A DNA stretch of 64,000 nucleotides from an uncultured Isosphaeraceae bacterium (GTDB lineage Bacteria; Planctomycetota; Planctomycetia; Isosphaerales; Isosphaeraceae). The stretch is from contig CAMFLR010000002.1 in assembly GCA_945957605.1 (NCBI GenBank), positions 1-64,000 of the forward strand. Reading direction: 5' to 3'. How positions within the stretch are numbered: the first letter of the stretch is position 1; every line of letters begins with the position of its first letter. This document shows, in pieces, positions 1-7,872 of the stretch. Position numbers and translations under genes: made by a program. Under the pieces are notes generated by a model. That model was not told the DNA's origin. It saw nothing but the letters and a program-made list of their open reading frames with translations, and made no database searches.

Positions 1-36
1 GATGAAGACGAATCCCGGACACTATTGGGCGTACCA

Positions 37-50
37 CCAGTGGCACCCGA
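37..50. repeat. Half copy of the CACTGGC/GCCAGTG dispersed repeat
   Basis: The bases ccagtggcacccga match the distal arm of the full elements at 3488-3513 and 63531-63606 (GCCAGTGGCACCC). The other arm is absent here, so this looks like a decayed or partial copy. It lies downstream of the HEAT-repeat gene, in non-coding sequence. Confidence 0.4.
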
Positions 51-142
51 CAGTCTGATTTCGACCACCGCCCCGAAACCCATCATGAGCGATCGGATTT
101 TGGGTGTCGTTGAAGCTGGCGAGTTGGGACAACCACAATTTT

Positions 143-171
143 CCGCCGCGCGAATGGGTTTCGCGCGGCGG
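143..171 (-). terminator. Hairpin after the HEAT-repeat gene
   Basis: A perfect 11-bp inverted repeat (ccgccgcgcga at 143-153 and tcgcgcggcgg at 161-171, 7-nt loop) begins 12 bases beyond the stop codon of the minus-strand gene ending at 184. There is no U-run after it on the minus strand, so termination is inferred from position and stem strength. It may instead only protect the 3' end. Confidence 0.5.
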
Positions 172-183
172 ATCTCAATCCCG

Positions 184-2313
184 TTACTTGCCGGGCTCGC
201 GCAGCCGCCTCGCTTCGAGCTGTGCGTCAATCAGAAGCGCCGAGCCTTCCATCTCGACCTCCGAAAGATCGGCCATCAACTTGCCGAACGAATCGCCACG
301 CAGCAGTTTCGCGATCGCCAGAGCGTGTTGCCGCGATTCGTAATCAACATACGAGTCGAGCAGAATCGGCGATACCGCGGACACAATCGCCTCGCGCGTT
401 TGAGCCGACATCTCGGGAATCGCGGGACGCCGAGCAATATTTTCTGCTTCCGCCGCCGCCAGACCAAGTGGAGACGTGCCAACCCCCGCCAGATATCGTT
501 GTAGCGCAATCAAAGCTGTGACCGAGAGTTGCCGATTCCTTGACGCCACGAGTTTTGCCAGGGGCGCGATCAATTCGGGATCGCCCGCAATTCCCGCCGC
601 TTCGGCCGCGCCGACCACAAGAGGATTGCGATCGTTGCTGAGAATCTCCCGAAGTTGCTGACGTGCCCCCGCGTTGCCGGTCGCAGCTAATCCCGAAAGC
701 GCGGCGACGTGCCAGCGCCGATCTGGCCGGGCCTCGAGAATCGCCGACAAGTCCTTCGTGGTTCGCGCATCGCCAAGCGCGGCCAGAATCAGAGTCGCCG
801 GGGTGGTGTTTCCTTCATCGGCAAGATGTTCGGTGGCCAGCGAATAACCATCGGCAATCTGATGACGCGCAAGCAAGCGAGCGAGCCTCAACTTGTATGG
901 CAAGATAGCCTCGGTCTTGAGTAGCGGTCGCGCCTCACGCGCAGCTAGATCGCTATCCAGCGACTCGAGCGCCGTCAGCACGAACGGCTTGAGCTGATGA
1001 TTATTGCCGCGCATCCAGCTCACCAAAAGCGGAACGGCTCGATCATCTTTCAGCCGTCCCAAAGTCCAGGCGATGAACTGTTGATCGACCTGCGACAACC
1101 CCGGCTGATTCGCCGCCGCAAGCAGCAACGGCACGCTCTCCTTGCTGCCCATGATCCCAAGCCACTCCATTTCCGACTGAAGTGACTCGCGCGATTGCGT
1201 CGACCGTTGAAGCCGCCCCAGCACCACTCGCTCCGCGCCCGACGCATCGGCACGCACCGCCGCGCGAATGTACTCGGCTTCGCGCGCCGGTTGCTCGTCG
1301 AGCGGTAGTTTCGCGAGTGCCTCAAGCACCGCTCCGCTCGCCTGCGAATTGCTAATGTGCGACAGAGCAGCGACAGCCGCAGCGCGTTCGCGAAGGGTTC
1401 GCGCATTCGCGCTCTGAGTGATCAGCAAACCAGTCGCCCAAGAAAAATCAGACTTAAGCGACAGCAAATGCCCGAGCGCTTCAACCGCCGACGCCCTTAT
1501 GGTCGTTAACGGCTCATCCGACTCAAGAATCTCGCGAAGACCATTTGCGACGCCATCAAGCTCTCGCGATTCCCTGGGCTTGATGCGAGTCGCCAGCACT
1601 TCGCGAAGCACGTCGACCGCTCCTTCGCGAACGGCGCTCGAATGATCGTGCAATAAACGCGTCAGCACACGAAGCGTACGCTCGTCTGCCGCGGCGCGAT
1701 CGGCGCGTTGCCGTAGACTCGTCAAAAGCGGTACCGCCGCCAGCCCATTCACTCCTTCGAGCCGCTTCAAAAGCAGCGTCGCACGCTCTTCGCGCGAGCT
1801 GGCATCGGCGACCTGAATCAAAGTATCGACAACCCCAACCAGCGGGTCATCCGGCCCGGTGAGCAGCGGCACGCGTTCGGCAAAGGTCGTCGCGCCTGGA
1901 GCGGCCGAGACGCATCCCAATGTTTGCCCGCGCGCTTGGGCGAGGATGAGCAAGCGATATTCCCCCTCCTTGAGCGGCGGAGCGTTGCTACCATCTTCGC
2001 CACCGAGGCCGAGGTCGGTGGCCGTCATCGAAAGCTGATCGCGCTGAAAAATTCCCTTGAGCCGGCGGATCGGTTGAAACCGATATTCGCGGAGCGCGAC
2101 GTCGGTCTTGGCACCTTCGACCATAGTCACCTTGCTAATGCTCGCGACTCGCACGACCATCACTAGATGCGCCTGGCCTACGCCGGGCTCGAGATTCCAG
2201 CCTTCAAAGCCTTCCTGCGCCTTGGCCGACTGGCACGCTGCCCCGTAGAGCAGTACCAATCCCACAAACCATGAGCGCGCGCGTACCCCTGACGAGTTAA
2301 CTCGTGCAAACAT
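184..2313 (-). CDS. Secreted HEAT-repeat protein (third gene of BlaI operon)
   Basis: A 709-residue protein with an N-terminal export signal (hydrophobic stretch about residues 13-27, AKA-Q cleavage-like site near 33). Residues 30-160 form a non-repetitive domain I do not recognise. From about 170 to 640 the sequence is helical with recurring LL..L...D..VR..A...L units typical of HEAT/PBS-lyase-like repeats, as in 'HDHSSAVREGAVDVL'. HEAT solenoids are protein-binding scaffolds, so an enzymatic role is unlikely. It starts only 23 bases after the M56 peptidase gene with GAGAGGG upstream of the ATG, so it is probably co-transcribed with blaI and the M56 gene. That makes it a candidate target or effector of the BlaI/M56 switch (inference). 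The substrate is unknown. Confidence 0.88.
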   Translation of the reverse strand: MFARVNSSGVRARSWFVGLVLLYGAACQSAKAQEGFEGWNLEPGVGQAHLVMVVRVASISKVTMVEGAKTDVALREYRFQPIRRLKGIFQRDQLSMTATDLGLGGEDGSNAPPLKEGEYRLLILAQARGQTLGCVSAAPGATTFAERVPLLTGPDDPLVGVVDTLIQVADASSREERATLLLKRLEGVNGLAAVPLLTSLRQRADRAAADERTLRVLTRLLHDHSSAVREGAVDVLREVLATRIKPRESRELDGVANGLREILESDEPLTTIRASAVEALGHLLSLKSDFSWATGLLITQSANARTLRERAAAVAALSHISNSQASGAVLEALAKLPLDEQPAREAEYIRAAVRADASGAERVVLGRLQRSTQSRESLQSEMEWLGIMGSKESVPLLLAAANQPGLSQVDQQFIAWTLGRLKDDRAVPLLVSWMRGNNHQLKPFVLTALESLDSDLAAREARPLLKTEAILPYKLRLARLLARHQIADGYSLATEHLADEGNTTPATLILAALGDARTTKDLSAILEARPDRRWHVAALSGLAATGNAGARQQLREILSNDRNPLVVGAAEAAGIAGDPELIAPLAKLVASRNRQLSVTALIALQRYLAGVGTSPLGLAAAEAENIARRPAIPEMSAQTREAIVSAVSPILLDSYVDYESRQHALAIAKLLRGDSFGKLMADLSEVEMEGSALLIDAQLEARRLREPGK

Positions 2314-2336
2314 AGAACCCTCTCAAAGATGAAGAA

Positions 2337-3428
2337 TCAAGAACGACAGCAGCCGAGCCAGACCTGATCGTTCGCGGGACAAGTTAAGTTCAAGAACGGG
2401 GAAGCCGCACTGACCGGAGGAGAGACGACGCTCGAACTTCCCGGCGATTCGCAGCCGTCCAACGAAACCGACGTCGTCGGGCGCGCCGGCACGTAGCAAA
2501 CGCCGCACGGCAACAGCGAACATGCGGCCAGCGCGATGAACACGGCGGCGAAGCGAGTGACACGCGGTCTCGATGGCTCATTCAAAATCGATACGAGTCG
2601 CGTTTCGAGATCGCTCGCGACGCTCATCGCCGTCGCATGTGCAACCTCACGCGTGGAGCCGGAATCCGCCAGATCGAGCACTTCGAGCAAGAGCGCAGCA
2701 TAGTCGTAGCGCGCCTGGGGCAATCGCGCAAGAACAGCGGCATCGCAGCACGATTCTTCACACGATCGCAATTGCCGACCCATCGCCCCCACGAACGGCA
2801 GCCACCAGTAGGCCACGCCAACCGCGAGTTCCAGGAAACGCACGAGATGATCGCGCCGTTTGATGTGTGTGAGTTCGTGAGTCAGCAGGGCATCGCGTTG
2901 CGATAGGCTCAGCCGATCAACCAGCGCCACCGGCACGAGCATTCGCGGCGAGGTTCCCGGAACAACGAGCGGCGGCACCTGTCCAGGGACGATCAAAACC
3001 TCGGGCGCATACCTCAGGCCAATGTGCTCTGCAATTTCATCCGCCCGATTCTGCCACGAGAATGGCGCAGGCGACGCGTGCTTAACGAGACGATTGAGCC
3101 GAACCCAACCACGCCACGCGATCCACGCCGAAACAGTCGCACCAATTGTCCACACCCCAAGAATCAGCCATGGCAAACGGTCGCGTATTAATGTTTGTGT
3201 CCATGATTGATGATCACAAGAACACAGCCCCACATTGCACAAGAACTGCCCCAAAACGTTACTCACCGGCATGCTAACAAATGGCGGTGTGACTAATTTA
3301 AGCAGGGCGAGAATCCAGATGATCCGTGCGATACCAGGCCGCGCAAGACAACGTTGCACCACGGTGGCAGCCAGAGCCAGCACAGCCGCAATTCCCACGT
3401 TCGAGACGAGCCAGGAGATGAAAATCAT
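2337..3428 (-). CDS. BlaR1-like M56 family membrane metallopeptidase
   Basis: A 363-residue integral membrane zinc peptidase. Hydrophobic segments lie at about 2-25, 33-55, 85-107 and 200-217. The zinc motif HELTH is at about residues 184-188, followed by the downstream glutamate in 'CEESCCDAAV', the expected third ligand of the family. The protein ends soon after a last hydrophobic segment (about 290-310) and has no penicillin-binding sensor domain, so it is a peptidase-only M56 protein. I chose the ATG at 3428 because GGAG lies 10 bases upstream. A GTG three codons earlier is possible. In characterised systems M56 proteins trigger loss of BlaI repression, and here BlaI is encoded directly upstream. 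The inducing signal is not deducible. Confidence 0.93.
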   Translation of the reverse strand: MIFISWLVSNVGIAAVLALAATVVQRCLARPGIARIIWILALLKLVTPPFVSMPVSNVLGQFLCNVGLCSCDHQSWTQTLIRDRLPWLILGVWTIGATVSAWIAWRGWVRLNRLVKHASPAPFSWQNRADEIAEHIGLRYAPEVLIVPGQVPPLVVPGTSPRMLVPVALVDRLSLSQRDALLTHELTHIKRRDHLVRFLELAVGVAYWWLPFVGAMGRQLRSCEESCCDAAVLARLPQARYDYAALLLEVLDLADSGSTREVAHATAMSVASDLETRLVSILNEPSRPRVTRFAAVFIALAACSLLPCGVCYVPARPTTSVSLDGCESPGSSSVVSPPVSAASPFLNLTCPANDQVWLGCCRS

Positions 3429-3487
3429 CGTCGCCACGCTCCGAAGTATCTGCCTCGCCTAGTTCTTAACGTCTAGACTAAAGATTC

Positions 3488-3513
3488 GGGTGCCACTGGC
3501 TCTGCCAGTGCTC
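3488..3513. repeat. Dispersed hairpin repeat (REP-like), full copy
   Basis: The element cgggtgccactggctctgccagtgct contains a perfect 7-bp stem, CACTGGC-TCT-GCCAGTG. The same sequence, differing only in the loop, occurs at 63531-63556 and inverted at 63584-63606. It sits between blaI and the M56 gene inside their presumed transcript, so it could act on mRNA stability or partial termination. Its non-coding position and palindromy resemble REP elements mobilised by RAYT transposases elsewhere, but no such transposase is in this window. Confidence 0.65.
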
Positions 3514-3552
3514 TTTCTCATCGCGTTTATCGTTAAGTGCACGGCCAAAGCG

Positions 3553-3951
3553 CTAATCCCGCCCCTTCGTTGCTGAGCCCTTGTCGAGCAACCCGCGTAG
3601 GTGGGCTTTCTCCTTCGCCGTCAGCCCACCGGCCTCAACGAGAAAGGTCAAAAGCGGCGTCATCGACTGCCCGCCCAGGCGGTCGGCCACCCGGCGCAGT
3701 TCGCCGCCAATCAGGTCGTCCCGGGCAACATTGGAGCGAAAAACCCAGTTCGCACCATCGTGCCGCCGTTCGACAAGTTCCTTCTCAACCAGTCGCGAAA
3801 GCAGCTTCTGCACTGTGGCGAATTTCGAGCTACCGCCTTCGGGATAAAGCGCATCGCGCAGGTCGCGAATCGTCGCGTCCTCGCGCTGCCACAATTCCTC
3901 GAGCACTCGCAGTTCCGCATCCGGAATCGACGCGAGCTGATCCTTCTTCAT
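3553..3951 (-). CDS. BlaI/MecI/CopY family transcriptional repressor
   Basis: A 132-residue protein of typical length for this family. The winged helix covers about residues 8-75 and begins with 'PDAELRVLEELWQ', the classical BlaI opening. The recognition region is around 'SKFATVQKLLSRLVEKELV'. The remaining residues form the dimerisation segment. Family members bind DNA as dimers and are released by M56-dependent proteolysis. The M56 gene follows about 125 bases downstream on the same strand. Two dyads overlapping a good promoter lie 30-70 bases upstream, so autoregulation is very likely. It heads a probable blaI-M56-HEAT operon. The SD sequence before this ATG is weak. Confidence 0.95.
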   Translation of the reverse strand: MKKDQLASIPDAELRVLEELWQREDATIRDLRDALYPEGGSSKFATVQKLLSRLVEKELVERRHDGANWVFRSNVARDDLIGGELRRVADRLGGQSMTPLLTFLVEAGGLTAKEKAHLRGLLDKGSATKGRD

Positions 3952-3980
3952 CGCTCATTCCCACTCGACGTAACGACTAC

Positions 3981-4019
3981 GAGACAGGCTGTCTTGCTTT
4001 ATAGTAGACAACCTGTCTC
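3981..4019 (-). promoter_or_regulatory. Paired BlaI-type operator dyads
   Basis: Two dyads of the form AGACA-N3-TGTCT lie at 3982-3994 (agacaggctgtct) and 4006-4018 (agacaacctgtct), 24 bp centre to centre. The outer halves also make a 13-of-14 inverted repeat (3981-3994 against 4006-4019). The upstream dyad sits inside the promoter spacer and touches the -10 box; the other lies around the expected start of transcription. The symmetry and position are seen directly. Binding by the adjacent BlaI-family protein is inferred. Confidence 0.75.
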
Positions 4020-4028
4020 GTTTGTCAA
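4001..4028 (-). promoter_or_regulatory. Promoter of the blaI-M56-HEAT operon
   Basis: On the minus strand a perfect -35 TTGACA (4023-4028) is followed after 16 bp by TACTAT (4001-4006), read with 4/6 match to the -10 consensus. A CTATAA reading with an 18-bp spacer is also possible. The operator dyads overlap the spacer and the start site, as expected for a repressed promoter. Confidence 0.7.
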
Positions 4029-4047
4029 TACGCTGGCGAATGAAGCG

Positions 4048-4824
4048 CTATGGTCGGAACGATTCGAGGTCAGACTTCGCCGCCATCGGAGCCGACGCAC
4101 CACCCAGCGGACTCGCAGGATCGGCCTTGGCCTCGGCGAACGGTGTCGAATTGCTCGACGACCGGCGGCGCCACCATGGGCGCTTCTTGGGATCGGCCTC
4201 CTCTTCGGCTCCAAGAGGTACCTTGATGCCGATGAACTGCGTGCCGCCGCGAATCGAGCCCGACTGTATCGGCCCCACGCCGCCGATATAGCGGTCCTTG
4301 GCGTTCGACTCTTCGAGCTGCGTCCCCGACGTCCAAACTAGCTGCCCGCTCGTTCGGTCGTAGGCGAAAAGCGCCAGCTTGGCGACAGCGTGCTGGTCGC
4401 TCGACTTCGCGAACGACATTTCCGGAATCGTTCCGGCCGGCATGCCTGTAATCGTTTGCGGAATCGTCGTCTGCGGAATGCCGAACATCCAGTTATATGA
4501 GTCGGTACCATAAGCACCAACGCGTGCTTCAACCACAAACTGCGCCTGCTCTTGCTTGGGCTTGAGCAGCACACCTTGCGTCAGCATCGCCTGTCGGAGG
4601 CTCGAAACGACCCACCCCTGGTCGACGGCGTTCACGTTCGCGGTATCAAGATAGACAGGCACACCGGTCAGTGGCCGGAAGTCGACCTTCTGAAGGGCGC
4701 GGTCCCATGCATTGGTTAGCAAGAGCTGTTCGGTTCCGGTACGCGCGGTTCCTGTTTGTTTGACCGTACCGCAGCCGCAAAACATCAACATTACCGTCGA
4801 AACAACCAACACGCGATTCTTCAT
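4048..4824 (-). CDS. Putative lipoprotein (possibly DUF6655)
   Basis: A 258-residue protein starting MKNRVLVVSTVMLMF and then CGCG, a short lipoprotein-type signal. Upstream in-frame ATGs exist at 4845 and 4920; I prefer 4824 because the signal peptide is then at the N-terminus. 'TGTEQLLLTNAWDRALQKVDF' is followed by 'VPVYLD', then a beta-rich domain. The opening pattern resembles what I remember as the planctomycete family DUF6655, but I could not check this. The C-terminal 60 residues are low-complexity and charged, with WWRRR and Ser-rich stretches. No catalytic motif is visible. It is probably an outer-envelope lipoprotein of unknown function. Confidence 0.85.
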   Translation of the reverse strand: MKNRVLVVSTVMLMFCGCGTVKQTGTARTGTEQLLLTNAWDRALQKVDFRPLTGVPVYLDTANVNAVDQGWVVSSLRQAMLTQGVLLKPKQEQAQFVVEARVGAYGTDSYNWMFGIPQTTIPQTITGMPAGTIPEMSFAKSSDQHAVAKLALFAYDRTSGQLVWTSGTQLEESNAKDRYIGGVGPIQSGSIRGGTQFIGIKVPLGAEEEADPKKRPWWRRRSSSNSTPFAEAKADPASPLGGASAPMAAKSDLESFRP

Positions 4825-4929
4825 CGATTTATGCACGAAAGACATGAATTGGCCTGCCTTTGGCCTCTTGAAATTGCAACCGATTGCGAGGTCAAGGACG
4901 CGCGTGATTACCTGGAACAAGTGGTGATA

Positions 4930-6222
4930 TTAGCGGAGATATTTCTGACCGAGCCGGCGAGCGGCCTCGCGAAGGCGGGCGTCGGTGTCGTCACGTCCGT
5001 GCCCCTTGCCGACCGAACGCTTGCCAACAACCAGCTTGGGCGAGGCGATCGTCCCCTGGATACGAATGTCGGCCAGGTCGCCCAGCTCTTCCTTGACGTC
5101 CTTCAAAATCGCCCGCGCCTCAGGCGAAAGCCGTTGGGCAAGGCGAAGATGCATCTCTTCCGACTTCACGCGGTAGTCGATATTGCCATCAAAGTCCGAC
5201 CAGCCGCCGAGAATGATCGGCAGGCCCGCGAGCTTCATGGTGAGGTCGTTCGTTAGCACCTTGGCATCAGCGATCGTAAATGCCGATTCGATCGAACCTA
5301 CGCGGCTGGTGCCAGGAACCTGGCGAAATTCGTCGAGAGTTTCGAGCAGCTTCGATTGCGACAGATCGATCGGGTTGATGCGAAGCGCACCATGTCCCTT
5401 CAGGTCGCTCTTGAGCGCCACGAGATCGCTACCGCGGCCGCGCAGGCCCAGCTCAAAATCGAGCTTGCCATCGACCATGCTCGATGCTTCACCCACAATA
5501 GGCACAACCATCGCAAGCAGCCTCATTCCGCCATTCAGCGAAACGCCAGCCGCACGAAATTCAGCGTCAAACTCGGGAGCCGACGCATAGCGATTATATG
5601 TCGCTGCGCACTCGATCGTGCCGCCGTTGAGCTGTCCTCTGAGCGTGCGAATCGTCGCCTGCTCGCCGGTCCAAATCGCCATGCCCCTGGCGTTTGTGAC
5701 GTCGATCGCCGTTTCCGTCGGGTCGTCGAGCACCGTCAGGTGAGCGTCTTTTAGCGTGAGCGTGATGGCTGGGCGGCTTGTCGCGGCGTCGAAATCGTCG
5801 CTGCTCTCGCCGTTGTCAGCCTTCAAAAGATCGGCGAATTCGAGTGTTCCGTCGCTGCGACGATGGACGCGCAGGTCGAGCCCTTCGACGTCGATGTTCG
5901 TCGTTTTACAGCAGCCGGCGACGAGTTGAAAGAGGTGCAGGTCGAGCCGCGCCTCGGCGATTTTCATCCAGGGATCTTCGAAGTTATCGATCTCGGCGAC
6001 CTGCACGTCGCGGACGCGCAAATTGCCTAACGGGCCGAGCCGAATCGAGCCGATGCTCACCTTGCGGCCGGTCGCCGTTTCGAGTTCGCGAATCATGCGC
6101 GACCGCGCCCAGTCGGTCGGCGCAAGGCAGATCAGGCCGACCCATAGGAGGAGCGGGACTACCGGGATCGCAAGCGTCGCGATCATCACGCGCCGACAAG
6201 TGAATATACGCGGGATTTTCAT
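4930..6222 (-). CDS. AsmA-like membrane-anchored protein
   Basis: A 430-residue protein with one N-terminal membrane helix (about residues 12-33) followed by a long beta-rich periplasmic part. Features typical of the AsmA/DUF748 superfamily are visible: an early 'GRKVSIGSIRLGPLGNLRVRDV' segment, repeated amphipathic strands, and a late conserved region with 'GHGALRINPIDLSQSKLL'. AsmA-like proteins form hydrophobic-groove bridges implicated in phospholipid transport to the outer membrane. The ATG at 6222 is fixed by AAGGAGGT ideally spaced upstream. The lipoprotein gene follows about 105 bases downstream, so the pair could be co-transcribed. Confidence 0.87.
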   Translation of the reverse strand: MKIPRIFTCRRVMIATLAIPVVPLLLWVGLICLAPTDWARSRMIRELETATGRKVSIGSIRLGPLGNLRVRDVQVAEIDNFEDPWMKIAEARLDLHLFQLVAGCCKTTNIDVEGLDLRVHRRSDGTLEFADLLKADNGESSDDFDAATSRPAITLTLKDAHLTVLDDPTETAIDVTNARGMAIWTGEQATIRTLRGQLNGGTIECAATYNRYASAPEFDAEFRAAGVSLNGGMRLLAMVVPIVGEASSMVDGKLDFELGLRGRGSDLVALKSDLKGHGALRINPIDLSQSKLLETLDEFRQVPGTSRVGSIESAFTIADAKVLTNDLTMKLAGLPIILGGWSDFDGNIDYRVKSEEMHLRLAQRLSPEARAILKDVKEELGDLADIRIQGTIASPKLVVGKRSVGKGHGRDDTDARLREAARRLGQKYLR

Positions 6223-6498
6223 CGGGAGACCTCCTTGCCTCCACAAACAAAGACCGCCGCCCGACCAATCTTCCCTGGCAAAAATGCGGGGCGCATACCG
6301 GTCGATATCGAGAGGATCGTAATCCGCGACGTTTCTACCGCATCTGTCTCAATCGAGCAACGTCAAGTTGCGTCAGTCGTAACCATACATTTCCCCAAAT
6401 CAAGGTCCGCTTGGATACGACCCTAATCCCTTGCCCTCCCCGCTCCGCACCTGCACAATCGGCGGTTCACCACACTCCCGCACCGAGGTCTGCCCGCC

Positions 6499-7872
6499 AT
6501 GCCATTTTCCGCTCTAATTACGTCCCTCCTCTGTCTCGCCCTTCCTGCCCAGGCCCCGCCCAAGATCGAAGGTTACGCGCAAACGCTGAGCGTCGCCCAG
6601 GGCGAACCAGTCGGAATCGCTGTGTCGACAACTGCGCCGAGCTACTCGGTGGAAGTCGTGCGCGTCGGTGCCAAGGTCGTCTCTTACTGGACGAAGGCCG
6701 ACGTGAAAGGAACGAGCTACCCAATTCCGCGCGACGTCTCGCCCGACGGCTGCCGCTGGCCCGAAGCGTTCCAGGTGCCGGTCGGACTCGACTGGCCTTC
6801 AGGTTACTATCTCGCTCGGCTCAAGCCTGAAAACGCTCCACCCAACACGCCATCAGCCGAGGCATACTTCATCGTCCGCCCGCGCGAGCCCGGCAAGAAC
6901 GCGAAAATCCTGCTTCAACTTTCCACAAATACATATAATGCCTACAACAATTATGGCGGCTACAGCCTTTACGCCTATCACGCCAAGGACAAGGTGCAGG
7001 GACGATGCGTCTCATTCGATCGCCCCGGCGGCAGCCAGTTCGCCAACTGGGAGGCACCATTCACTGCCTGGGCCGAGCGCAATGGTTATGCCATCGACTA
7101 CGCCGCGAACAGCGATCTCGAACTGCGTCCCGAAATCCTCAAGCCGTACAAGCTCGTTCTGAGCGTCGGACACGACGAGTACTGGTCAAAGCCGATGCGT
7201 GACAACCTCGAAGCCTACATCAAAGACGGCGGCAACGTCGCGTTTTTGAGCGGCAACTCGGTTTGCTGGCAGATACGCACCGTGGCCAACGGCCGCGAGC
7301 TAGTTTGCTGGAAACAAACTTTCGGCGACGACCCGATCTATCAGACCGACGACCGCCGCACGCTCTCAACCTTGTGGAGCCATCACCTCGTCGCCCGTCC
7401 GGAAAACTCGCTCACAGGCGTCGGCTTCCTTTGGGGCGGCTATCACCTCAGTCACGGCCAGTACATGAACGGCTCGGGAGCCTTCACGACGCACCAGCCC
7501 GACCACTGGGTTTTCGCCGATACGAAGCTCAAGCGCGATCAGCCGTTCGGCGGCAAGCACACCGTCGTCGGCTACGAGTGCGACGGCTGCGAGATGACCT
7601 GGCGTGATGGACTCCCCTACCCCACTCACCGCGACGGCACCCCCGAAACCTTCGTGATCCTTGCCACGGCTCCCGCTCGCTGGCATCCAGACGATTGCGA
7701 GTGGTACGAGAAGTGGGAAAAAGGTCGCGAAGGACACGCAGTGATGGGAATTTACACCCGCGGCGGAACCGTTGTGACCACCGGTTCGACCGACTGGGCT
7801 CACGGCCTGCGTGGAGGTGATGAAATGGTCGAGACGATCACGAAAAACATCCTCAACCGCCTCGGGAAATAA
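6499..7872 (+). CDS. Secreted N,N-dimethylformamidase beta-subunit-like protein
   Basis: A 457-residue protein with a signal peptide (residues 1-19). The N-terminal part is beta-rich ('SVAQGEPVGIAVSTTAPSY'). The main domain resembles the C-terminal region of the large subunit of N,N-dimethylformamidase: 'NTYNAYNNYGGYSLY', 'GHDEYWSKPMRDNLEAYI' and 'GGNVAFLSGN'. Characterised DMFases hold a mononuclear iron with Tyr and Glu ligands. Tyr-rich motifs are present here, but I cannot assign ligands. The small subunit is not encoded nearby, so true DMFase activity is doubtful, and many genomes carry such proteins annotated only by domain. GAGG lies 10 bases before the ATG. The gene converges on and overlaps the MATE gene by 20 bp. 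Confidence 0.88.
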   Translation: MPFSALITSLLCLALPAQAPPKIEGYAQTLSVAQGEPVGIAVSTTAPSYSVEVVRVGAKVVSYWTKADVKGTSYPIPRDVSPDGCRWPEAFQVPVGLDWPSGYYLARLKPENAPPNTPSAEAYFIVRPREPGKNAKILLQLSTNTYNAYNNYGGYSLYAYHAKDKVQGRCVSFDRPGGSQFANWEAPFTAWAERNGYAIDYAANSDLELRPEILKPYKLVLSVGHDEYWSKPMRDNLEAYIKDGGNVAFLSGNSVCWQIRTVANGRELVCWKQTFGDDPIYQTDDRRTLSTLWSHHLVARPENSLTGVGFLWGGYHLSHGQYMNGSGAFTTHQPDHWVFADTKLKRDQPFGGKHTVVGYECDGCEMTWRDGLPYPTHRDGTPETFVILATAPARWHPDDCEWYEKWEKGREGHAVMGIYTRGGTVVTTGSTDWAHGLRGGDEMVETITKNILNRLGK

